Source: CAZLNO01 sp964561005
GTDB taxonomy: Bacteria > Pseudomonadota > Alphaproteobacteria > Kiloniellales > Rhodovibrionaceae
Assembly: GCA_964561005.1 (NCBI GenBank)
Contig: CAZLNO010000137.1
Location: forward strand, 1 to 8,596
Direction: 5' to 3'
DNA length: 8,596 bases
A model generated the notes under the pieces. That model did no database searches, was not told the origin of the DNA, and saw nothing but the letters and a program-made list of their open reading frames with translations. A program made the position numbers and the translations under genes. How positions within the stretch are numbered: the first letter of the stretch is position 1; every line of letters starts with the position of its first letter. Positions 1 to 8,596 of this stretch are shown one piece after another.

Positions 1-349
1 GGAACCAGATATGCGCCACCGGGCTGGCCAGCTCGATGTGGCCCATGCGCTCGCGCCGCACTTTGGCCAGGGTGACCTCGGTGCCGCATTTCTCACAGAT
101 GATGCCGCGATACTTCATGCGCTTGTACTTGCCGCACAAGCACTCGTAGTCCTTCACCGGACCGAAGATGCGGGCACAGAAAAGCCCATCCCGCTCGGGC
201 TTGAACGTGCGGTAGTTGATGGTCTCCGGCTTCTTGATCTCGCCGTACGACCAGGACCGTATCCGCTCGGGGCTCGCGATCGAGATCTTCAGTTCGTCGA
301 AGCTTTGCGGACCGCTCGTCTGGCCGAAGATGTTCATCAACTCATTCAT
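1..349 (-). CDS. rpoC: RNA polymerase subunit beta' (N-terminal part, cut by window edge)
   Basis: Encodes the start of the beta' subunit of DNA-directed RNA polymerase, which carries the catalytic Mg2+ aspartates (outside this window) and forms the clamp. The 116 codons present begin MNELMNIFGQ, the usual RpoC start, and run through the clamp head and the N-terminal zinc ribbon. The four zinc ligands are C70, C72, C85 and C88, the same numbers as in E. coli, in the pattern CLCGKYKR...CEKC. The frame is open to the left edge, ending in HIWF, so the gene continues. ATG at 349 is chosen because it matches the family start and has GGGAG seven bases upstream. An in-frame ATG at 382 would add 11 Arg/Gly/Ser-rich residues and has a poorer ribosome site. 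It follows rpoB after 109 bases and is presumably co-transcribed with it. Confidence 0.98.
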   Translation of the reverse strand, partial: MNELMNIFGQTSGPQSFDELKISIASPERIRSWSYGEIKKPETINYRTFKPERDGLFCARIFGPVKDYECLCGKYKRMKYRGIICEKCGTEVTLAKVRRERMGHIELASPVAHIWF

Positions 350-361
350 GGAGGTACTCCC
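350..361 (-). promoter_or_regulatory. rpoC ribosome binding site inside a small self-complementary element
   Basis: On the minus strand GGGAG (357-361) lies seven bases before the rpoC ATG and is the likely Shine-Dalgarno. The bases just before the ATG read CTCC (350-353). They could pair with GGAG (357-360) across a three-base loop, partly hiding the ribosome site. The stem is only 4 bp, so any effect on translation is an inference. Confidence 0.55.
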
Positions 362-400
362 GCTGCCGCGCTGCCGCGCCATGTCTCTTCAAGCGGTACG

Positions 401-437
401 GGCGGCCGGACGCGGATCATTGCCGCGCCCGACCGCC
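401..437 (-). promoter_or_regulatory. 15-bp hairpin in the rpoB-rpoC spacer
   Basis: The arms at 401-415 and 423-437 pair over 15 positions, two of them G-U wobbles in the minus-strand RNA, around a 7-base loop (CAAUGAU). It begins 21 bases after the rpoB stop codon. No U-run follows, so it is not a classical intrinsic terminator. A role as an RNase processing site, an mRNA-stability element protecting the rpoB 3' end, or a partial attenuator is possible but inferred. Confidence 0.6.
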
Positions 438-458
438 GAATCGTCGTGTCAAAGGGCC

Positions 459-4634
<4,176 letters not shown>

Positions 4635-4708
4635 CTCTCATCCTCGTTTGCTCGTCCTGCCGCCGGCGACCGTGCCGCGGTCCCCCGGCAAAACCGTTTT
4701 CTGCCTTG

Positions 4709-4750
4709 CGCCGCCCGCGAATGCGCGGTTACATCGAACTGCGGGCGGCG
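4709..4750 (-). promoter_or_regulatory. 10-bp GC stem-loop upstream of rpoB
   Basis: The minus-strand arms CGCCGCCCGC (4741-4750) and GCGGGCGGCG (4709-4718) are perfectly complementary, with a 22-base loop that may fold further. About 20 bases downstream is a UUUU tract that is itself inside a small A/U hairpin, so this is at best an imperfect terminator or attenuator. The pairing is seen; the function is inferred. Confidence 0.5.
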
Positions 4751-4886
4751 ACATCCGCAGCCTGTCCGTCTGATCGCCACGCGCTCAGGCTCGCGGGCGC
4801 GCCCGCCGGATCACCGTCGTGCTGGCGCGATTGTCGGGGATGGCGGGTCGGCGGGCGAACCCGTCCCTAACGCGCACAAAGCCGGC

Positions 4887-4916
4887 ACGGCGCGCAACCG
4901 CCTGGCCGCGCGCCGT
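4887..4916 (-). promoter_or_regulatory. 9-bp stem-loop just after rplL, possible attenuator
   Basis: The arms ACGGCGCGC (4908-4916) and GCGCGCCGT (4887-4895) pair perfectly across a 12-base loop, 31 bases after the rplL stop codon. Only a short GGCUUUGUG follows rather than a real U-run. It sits where a partial terminator or processing site between the ribosomal and polymerase genes would be expected, but termination cannot be shown from sequence. Confidence 0.5.
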
Positions 4917-4947
4917 CCGGTCCCATGGTCTTTCGAGGCTCGCGCCG

Positions 4948-5322
4948 TTACTTGATTTCGACAGAGGCACCGGCCTCCTCGAGCTTCTTCTTCAGCTCCT
5001 CGGCTTCGTCCTTGGAAGCGCCTTCCTTCACGGGCTTCGGCAGCTCCTCGACCAACGCCTTCGCCTCCTTCAGGCCAAGGCCGGTGATGCCGCGCACTTC
5101 CTTGATGACGTTGATCTTCTTGTCGCCGGCGGCGGTGAGCACGACATCGAACTCGGTCTGCTCCTCCTTCGCCTCGGCGGCCTCGGCGGGCGCCGCCCCA
5201 GCCACGGCCACGGGCGCCGCCGCGGAGACGCCCCAGTGCTCCTCCAGCTTCTTCGACAGCTCCGCCGCCTCGATCACGGTGAGCTGCGACAGCTCTTCCA
5301 CTAACTTGTCCAGATCGGCCAT
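4948..5322 (-). CDS. rplL: Ribosomal protein bL12 (L7/L12)
   Basis: Encodes the 124-residue stalk protein present in several copies on each 50S subunit, which recruits EF-Tu, EF-G and other GTPase factors. Residues 1-31 form the N-terminal dimerisation domain that binds the L10 tail. Residues 32-55 are an Ala/Glu/Pro hinge (SAAAPVAVAGAAPAEAAEA). Residues 56-124 are the factor-binding globular domain, with KKINVIKEVRGITGLGLKEA and the ending EEAGASVEIK. Length and domains are normal. The ATG at 5322 has GGAG ten bases upstream. It lies 51 bases after rplJ and is the usual rplJL pair. It is expected to be controlled with rplJ through the L10 leader upstream. Confidence 0.99.
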   Translation of the reverse strand: MADLDKLVEELSQLTVIEAAELSKKLEEHWGVSAAAPVAVAGAAPAEAAEAKEEQTEFDVVLTAAGDKKINVIKEVRGITGLGLKEAKALVEELPKPVKEGASKDEAEELKKKLEEAGASVEIK

Positions 5323-5373
5323 CTTTTCAATACTCCGTCAGGCTTGAACGTGTTGTCCTCGATTTCGGCCGCC

Positions 5374-5898
5374 TTACGCGGCTTCACCCTGGTCCTTGTC
5401 GGCGTAAGCCTTCAGCACGCGCGCCAGTTGACCCGCCGGGGCCTGCAGCACCGATGCCACGCGCTGTGCCGGCGTCTGCAGCAGGCCGACCAGCGTGGCG
5501 CGGGATTCGTCGAGCGACGGCATCTTGGCCACGGCGTCGACGCCTTCCGCGTCGAGCACCTGGCCGCCGAGCGCGCCGCCGACGATGGTGAGCTTGTCGT
5601 TCTTCTTCGCGAAGTCGACAGCCACCTTGGCCGCCGCCACGGGATCCTCCGACCACGACAGCGCCGTCGGGCCCTCCAGCAGCGGCGACACGCCCTCGAA
5701 CTGCGTGCCTTCCAGGGCAAGCCGTGCCAGGCGGTTCTTCGCCACCTTGTAGCGGGCTCCCGCCTCCCGCATGCGCCGCCGCAGATCGCTCGCCTGCGCC
5801 ACGGTCAACCCGCTCTGCCGGGTGACCACCAGCAGGGTCACGTTCTGGAACGTCTCATGCAGGTCGGAGACCAGCTCGCGCTTTTCTGCACGGTCCAC
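5374..5898 (-). CDS. rplJ: Ribosomal protein uL10
   Basis: Encodes the 174-residue base of the ribosomal stalk. The N-terminal domain (about 1-130) binds 23S rRNA next to L11, starting (V/M)DRAEKRELVSDLHETF with YKVAKNRLARLA at about 50-61. The C-terminal helix (about 135-170, LLQTPAQRVASVLQAPAGQL onward) carries the L7/L12 dimers; its length would fit about three dimers, as reported for other bacteria with long tails. I chose the GTG start at 5898 because the DRAEKRE beginning is conserved and GGAG lies eight bases upstream. An ATG at 5961 would add 21 residues translated from a stable leader hairpin and has no family support. L10, or its complex with L7/L12, is known to repress this mRNA by binding the leader found upstream. 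Confidence 0.98.
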   Translation of the reverse strand: MDRAEKRELVSDLHETFQNVTLLVVTRQSGLTVAQASDLRRRMREAGARYKVAKNRLARLALEGTQFEGVSPLLEGPTALSWSEDPVAAAKVAVDFAKKNDKLTIVGGALGGQVLDAEGVDAVAKMPSLDESRATLVGLLQTPAQRVASVLQAPAGQLARVLKAYADKDQGEAA

Positions 5899-5906
5899 GG
5901 ATATGT

Positions 5907-5910
5907 CTCC
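5907..5910 (-). promoter_or_regulatory. rplJ Shine-Dalgarno deciding a GTG start
   Basis: GGAG on the minus strand lies eight bases before the GTG at 5898. It supports that start over the upstream in-frame ATG at 5961. It follows the last leader hairpin by about 50 bases, so leader folding could affect access to it. Confidence 0.75.
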
Positions 5911-5963
5911 GTTCCCTTGCCTTTCGACCGCGTCCCCTTGGAGCCGCGATCGGGTTTGCACGA

Positions 5964-5995
5964 GGACATCGGGACGACAGCCGTCCCGGATGTCC
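5964..5995 (-). promoter_or_regulatory. 13-bp stem-loop in the rplJ leader
   Basis: On the minus strand GGACAU/AUGUCC (6 bp), then a single bulged C, then CGGGACG/CGUCCCG (7 bp) close a GCUGU loop. A further GAGCC/GGCUC pair at 5996-6000 and 5941-5945 could close a larger domain. No U-run follows, so it is not an intrinsic terminator. It lies between the L10 site and the rplJ start and may transmit L10 binding to the ribosome site; this is inference. Confidence 0.6.
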
Positions 5996-6032
5996 GGCTC
6001 GCCTGTCCCGGAAGCTCAAGCCTGCGAGTATG

Positions 6033-6053
6033 GCCGGCCCGTCAGGGGCCGGC
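6033..6053 (-). promoter_or_regulatory. 8-bp GC-rich hairpin in the rplJ leader
   Basis: The arms GCCGGCCC (6046-6053) and GGGCCGGC (6033-6040) are perfectly complementary around the loop CUGAC. It lies 24 bases after the L10 leader core and has no U-tract. It may be a structural part of the leader or a pause site. Confidence 0.55.
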
Positions 6054-6077
6054 GTCTCGATCGCCGCGACTCTGCTT

Positions 6078-6149
6078 CCTGTCTATGCAGGCCCGTGGCC
6101 GGCTTAAGGGCCCACGCGTCGCGCGCGCCCACCTGCAGTCTCGGACAGG
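6078..6149 (-). promoter_or_regulatory. Ribosomal protein L10 leader (autoregulatory RNA)
   Basis: This is the mRNA element bound by L10 or the L10-L7/L12 complex to repress rplJL translation. Its hallmark pairs are present: CCUGUC (6144-6149) with GACAGG (6078-6083), and UGCAGG (6132-6137) with CCUGCA (6086-6091). They are separated by the asymmetric CGAGAC / UA internal loop that forms the kinked L10-binding bend. The E. coli leader has the same CUGCGUAGACGG-type 3' strand. Further GC pairs (GGGC/GCCC) form the inner arm, followed by a UUAA stretch. Location directly upstream of rplJ agrees. Recognition is from memory of the motif, not a covariance search. Confidence 0.88.
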
Positions 6150-6182
6150 TTGCGGAGGCCGGCCGAAGCCGACCCCCCCGTC

Positions 6183-6217
6183 ACCATCGCAATCCGCTTT
6201 GTTAACGCAGCGATGGT
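6183..6217 (-). promoter_or_regulatory. 8-bp stem-loop after rplA
   Basis: The arms ACCATCGC (6210-6217) and GCGATGGT (6183-6190) pair perfectly. The 19-base interior can add CGUU/AGCG with one G-U pair. It begins 51 bases after the rplA stop codon. It is followed by a G-run rather than a U-run, so termination is unlikely. It may protect or process the rplKA 3' end; function unknown. Confidence 0.45.
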
Positions 6218-6268
6218 CACATCTTCAAGAGGCGATTCGCGCGCTTCTCGAATTCTTCCTGCGCCCGC

Positions 6269-6973
<705 letters not shown>

Positions 6974-6977
6974 CGTT

Positions 6978-7409
6978 CTAGTCCTCCACCACGTCGATGC
7001 CCATCGAGCTCGCCGAGCCCTTGATCGACTCCATCGCGGTCTCGATATCGTAGCAGTTCAGGTCCTTCATCTTCGCCTCGGCGATTTCGCGGACCTGGCT
7101 CAGCGTCACCTTGCCGACCTTCTCGCGCCCGGCCAGCTTGGCGCCGCTCTTGATGCCGGCGGCGCGCTTCAAAAAGAAGGCAGCGGGCGCGGTCTTGGTC
7201 TCGAAGGTGAAGGACTTGTCCGAAAACGCCGTGATGATCACCGGCGTCGGCGTGCCCGGCTCGATCTCCTGCGTGGCGGCGTTGAAGGCCTTGCAGAACT
7301 CCATGATGTTGAGCCCGCGCTGACCCAGCGCGGGACCCACCGGCGGCGAGGGATTGGCCTTGCCCGCCGGGATCTCCAGTTTGATCCGGCCAACGATCTT
7401 CTTTGCCAT
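6978..7409 (-). CDS. rplK: Ribosomal protein uL11
   Basis: Encodes the 143-residue L11 of the GTPase-associated centre. It binds the 23S rRNA segment targeted by thiostrepton and is needed for stringent-response sensing by RelA-type enzymes. The N-terminal domain (1 to about 72) contains the proline pair in PSPPVGPALGQRGLNIMEFC at residues 20-39. The C-terminal RNA-binding domain (about 76-143) ends SMGIDVVED. Length and motifs are normal. The ATG at 7409 has AAGGG seven bases upstream. It follows nusG after 109 bases, a gap that holds a likely L1-binding hairpin, and its last codons carry the rplA ribosome site. Confidence 0.99.
   Translation of the reverse strand: MAKKIVGRIKLEIPAGKANPSPPVGPALGQRGLNIMEFCKAFNAATQEIEPGTPTPVIITAFSDKSFTFETKTAPAAFFLKRAAGIKSGAKLAGREKVGKVTLSQVREIAEAKMKDLNCYDIETAMESIKGSASSMGIDVVED
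6982..6987 (-). promoter_or_regulatory. rplA Shine-Dalgarno inside rplK
   Basis: GGAGGA on the minus strand lies eight bases before the rplA ATG and inside the last sense codons of rplK (Val-Glu-Asp). Ribosomes finishing rplK would cover it, so translation of the two genes is probably coupled and one operator before rplK could control both. Confidence 0.85.
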
Positions 7410-7441
7410 TCTCGAACCCTTTCCTGCGTTGCTTCAGGGCT

Positions 7442-7473
7442 GCGCGGTGCGGCGATGGCGGCGCCTCCCGCGC
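7442..7473 (-). promoter_or_regulatory. Candidate L1-binding operator hairpin before rplK
   Basis: On the minus strand GCGCGG pairs with CCGCGC (6 bp), then an asymmetric internal loop GA/GCA, then GGCG/CGCC (4 bp) closes a 7-base loop. The GGGAGGC...GCCG arrangement beside an asymmetric loop resembles the L1 site of 23S rRNA and of L1 operators in ribosomal mRNAs. It lies between nusG and rplK, where L1 feedback on rplKA acts in E. coli. The fold is seen; L1 binding is inferred from likeness and position. Confidence 0.5.
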
Positions 7474-7518
7474 GAAAAGCCGACCGGCACGCTGTGCGGC
7501 GGCCGACGAGCACTTGTC

Positions 7519-8082
7519 TCAGGACTGCTTCTCGACCTGATTGTATTCCAGTTCCACCGGCGTCGATCGTCCGAAGATCGACACGGCGACCTTCACCCGC
7601 GCGCGCTCCTGGTCGACCTCCTCGACGGTGCCGGAGAACGAGGTGAACGGTCCGTCGACGACGCGCACCAGCTCGCCCACCTCGAAGGAGACGGCGGGCT
7701 TCGGCCGCTCCACGCCTTCCTGCACCTGCTGCAGGATGCGCTCAGCCTCGGCCTCGGCGATCGGCTGCGGCTTGCCGCGCCCGCCCAGGAAACCGGTTAC
7801 CTTGGGGGTGTTCTTGACCAGGTGCCAGGACTCGTCGGTGAGCTTCATCTTGACCAGCACATAGCCCGGAAAGAACTTCCGCTCCGAGCTGACCCGCTGG
7901 CCGCGGCGCATCTCCACGACCTCCTCGGTGGGCACCAGGACCTCCTCGAACAGGTGTTCCAGGCCCTTCTGCCGCGCCTGCTCCTTGATCGAGTCGGCGA
8001 CCTTCTTCTCGAACCCGGAGTAGGCGTGGATGACGTACCAGCGCGCCTCGGTGCGCGAGGGAAATGGTGCGTGTTCGGCCAT
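7519..8082 (-). CDS. nusG: Transcription termination/antitermination factor NusG
   Basis: Encodes the 187-residue NusG, which binds the RNA polymerase clamp, raises processivity, and contacts Rho or ribosomal protein S10 to join transcription to termination or translation. The NGN domain spans about 13-118, with RWYVIHAYSGFEKKV (14-28) and FFPGYVLVKM (70-79). The KOW domain spans about 132-187, with VGELVRVVDGPFTSFSGTVE (135-154). ATG at 8082 is chosen because GGGAGGG lies eight bases before it inside secE. A GTG at 8091 overlaps the secE stop but sits too close to that site. The gene starts five bases after secE, so the pair is probably translationally coupled, the usual arrangement in bacteria. 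Confidence 0.99.
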   Translation of the reverse strand: MAEHAPFPSRTEARWYVIHAYSGFEKKVADSIKEQARQKGLEHLFEEVLVPTEEVVEMRRGQRVSSERKFFPGYVLVKMKLTDESWHLVKNTPKVTGFLGGRGKPQPIAEAEAERILQQVQEGVERPKPAVSFEVGELVRVVDGPFTSFSGTVEEVDQERARVKVAVSIFGRSTPVELEYNQVEKQS

Positions 8083-8087
8083 CAGTG

Positions 8088-8288
8088 TCACCCTCCCAAC
8101 CCCAGCACGACGCGGACCGCCACCGACAGGATCTGGTCGACGACGAAAAAGAACGTCGCAGCCAGGAACACGAACACGAACACCATGCCCGTGGTGATCA
8201 GGGTCTCCTTCCGCGTGGGCCAGGTGACCTTGCGAACCTCCTGGCGAACCTCGCGGACGAACTGCCCCGGGTTGAATTTGCTGGCCAT
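8088..8288 (-). CDS. secE: Preprotein translocase subunit SecE
   Basis: Encodes the 66-residue SecE, which clamps the two halves of SecY in the inner membrane and is essential for Sec export. It is the short, single-span form common outside enterobacteria. An amphipathic N-terminal helix (about 5-20, PGQFVREVRQEVRK) leads to the conserved VTWPTRKE (21-28). One membrane segment at about 32-50 is rich in Val and Phe (TGMVFVFVFLAATFFFVV), and a short C-terminal tail follows. ATG at 8288 is preferred: the in-frame ATG at 8357 would add 23 Arg-rich residues encoded by spacer sequence with no family match. The ribosome site is weak (GGGA seven bases upstream, GGGAG twelve). It lies between tRNA-Trp and nusG, its usual place. 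Confidence 0.97.
   Translation of the reverse strand: MASKFNPGQFVREVRQEVRKVTWPTRKETLITTGMVFVFVFLAATFFFVVDQILSVAVRVVLGLGG
8091..8097 (-). promoter_or_regulatory. nusG Shine-Dalgarno inside secE
   Basis: GGGAGGG on the minus strand lies eight bases before the nusG ATG and within the last codons of secE. It settles the nusG start at 8082 and suggests coupled translation of secE and nusG. Confidence 0.85.
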
Positions 8289-8365
8289 TCCTGTTTCCCG
8301 CTCCCGCGGCTGCTCGGCGCCGTCGCGCCGCGCCCGGTGATCGCGCGTGCCGGTCAAACACCTGC

Positions 8366-8399
8366 GCGGGCGTACCGCGATCGCGCACGGTACGCCCGC
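8366..8399 (-). promoter_or_regulatory. 12-bp perfect hairpin between tRNA-Trp and secE
   Basis: The arms GCGGGCGTACCG (8388-8399 on the minus strand) and CGGTACGCCCGC (8366-8377) are perfectly complementary around a 10-base loop, 48 bases after the tRNA 3' end. The following bases are GCAGGUGUUUG, not a strong U-run. It may be a weak terminator limiting read-through from tuf/trnW into secE, or an end-protecting or processing structure. The pairing is certain; the function is not. Confidence 0.6.
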
Positions 8400-8447
8400 C
8401 AGTCGCTTTGTCGCTTCAGCTCCGGGCCTTCGGCTCGCGGCGGTCAG

Positions 8448-8523
8448 TGGCAGGGGTGGAGGGACTCGAACCCCCAGCCCTCGGTTTTGGAGACCGATGC
8501 TCTGCCAGTTGAGCTACACCCCT
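8448..8523 (-). tRNA. trnW: tRNA-Trp (anticodon CCA)
   Basis: A complete 76-base tRNA. The acceptor arm AGGGGTG pairs with CACCCCT (7 bp). The D arm contains GCTCAACTGGCAGAGC, and the anticodon loop CTCCAAA gives CCA for tryptophan. The T arm reads GGGGGTTCGAGTCCCTC. The discriminator is G and the 3' CCA is encoded (8448-8450). It lies 37 bases after tuf with no obvious promoter between, so it is probably cut from a tuf-trnW-secE transcript. This tuf-trnW-secE order is typical of proteobacteria. Confidence 0.97.
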
Positions 8524-8560
8524 AGAACGCCGCAACCTCCGCCCGACACGAGGGCTCCTG

Positions 8561-8596
8561 CTACTCGATGATCTTGGAGACGACGCCGGCGCCGAC
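8561..8596 (-). CDS. tuf: Elongation factor Tu (last 11 codons, cut by window edge)
   Basis: The minus strand from the right edge reads VGAGVVSKIIE then TAG. This is the conserved C-terminal end of EF-Tu, the GTPase that delivers aminoacyl-tRNA to the ribosome. Only the last 11 codons are present. The reading is supported by position: tuf directly before tRNA-Trp and secE is the standard order. Which tuf copy this is, if there are two, cannot be told. Confidence 0.93.
   Translation of the reverse strand, partial: VGAGVVSKIIE

Larger units (their letters stand above)
4635..4947 (-). other. rplL-rpoB intergenic region, hairpin-rich, no gene seen
   Basis: This 313-base gap between rplL and rpoB has no convincing coding sequence. 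The one minus-strand frame crossing it also overlaps the rplL 3' end and looks like a shadow. In minus-strand order it holds a 9-bp stem (4887-4916), a 14-base perfect palindrome GCGGGCGCGCCCGC (4793-4806), a 10-bp stem (4709-4750), and a small A/U-rich fold with AAAA-CGG-UUUU at its core (4687-4705). The last bases give the rpoB Shine-Dalgarno (4641-4645). I found no convincing -35/-10 pair. In E. coli this junction holds an attenuator and an RNase III site that set the ratio of L7/L12 to polymerase. The same role here is inferred from position and structure. Confidence 0.7.
5899..6268 (-). other. rplA-rplJ intergenic leader, no protein gene seen
   Basis: This 370-base gap is the 5' leader of rplJL-rpoBC. 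In minus-strand order it contains a stem of ACCAUCGC/GCGAUGGU (6183-6217), a C(UUCG)G tetraloop hairpin (6160-6171), the L10 leader core (6078-6149), an 8-bp GC hairpin (6033-6053), and a 13-bp hairpin with one bulged C (5964-5995), then the rplJ ribosome site. I see no protein-coding gene. A promoter for rplJL-rpoBC may lie near the right end, as in other proteobacteria, but no good -35/-10 pair is visible. Confidence 0.8.

Noticed and set aside
424..454. TTGACA-like -35 box just after rpoB (minus strand)
   Set aside because: No -10-like hexamer lies 16-18 bases downstream, and the region is taken up by the 15-bp hairpin.
4785..4970. Small 61-residue minus-strand gene between rplL and rpoB
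   Set aside because: It overlaps the rplL 3' end in another frame, has Arg/Ala-rich GC-driven composition, and has no clear ribosome site.
5899..5961. Longer rplJ start at the ATG at 5961
   Set aside because: It would add 21 residues coded from leader RNA. The conserved DRAEKRE start and the GGAG site point to the GTG at 5898.
6200..6228. Promoter TTGAAG - 17 bases - TTAACA in the rplJ leader (minus strand)
   Set aside because: The spacing is right but the -10 match is poor and it overlaps a stem-loop. A promoter near here is plausible by analogy with E. coli but not supported by these bases.
8289..8357. Longer secE start at the ATG at 8357
   Set aside because: The 23 extra Arg/Glu-rich residues have no family match; SecE of this type begins at MASKFNPGQF.

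Overview
This 8.6 kb window is the canonical bacterial tuf-trnW-secE-nusG-rplKAJL-rpoBC gene block. Every gene lies on the minus strand, so the operon reads from right (8596) to left (1). The organism looks like a high-GC alphaproteobacterium. The RpoB, L10 and L11 sequences have an alphaproteobacterial style, the tuf/tRNA-Trp/secE junction is of the proteobacterial type, and rpoB contains no TTA, CTA or TCA codons. I cannot name a genus from the sequence alone.

In transcription order the window holds: the last 11 codons of tuf (EF-Tu); tRNA-Trp with a CCA anticodon and encoded CCA tail; secE (one-span translocase subunit); nusG (transcription factor); rplK (L11); rplA (L1); a 370-nt leader with a clear ribosomal protein L10 leader motif; rplJ (L10); rplL (L7/L12); a 313-nt hairpin-rich spacer; rpoB (beta, 1391 aa); a 109-nt spacer with a 15-bp hairpin; and the first 116 codons of rpoC (beta'), which runs off the left edge.

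The genes make the stalk region of the large ribosomal subunit (L11, L1, L10, L7/L12), the RNA polymerase core subunits, the NusG factor that links the two machines, EF-Tu and its tRNA partner, and SecE of the export channel. secE/nusG and rplK/rplA are tightly packed, with Shine-Dalgarno sites inside the upstream gene, which suggests translational coupling. The larger gaps carry RNA structure: a probable L1 operator before rplK, the L10 leader before rplJ, and hairpins before secE, rpoB and rpoC that fit attenuation or processing.

No mobile element, CRISPR array, foreign gene or new protein system is visible. The very long plus-strand reading frames are codon-aligned antisense shadows. The points worth a second look are the intergenic RNA structures, a tandem 10-bp repeat at the 3' end of rplA, and two possible RpoB residue changes.
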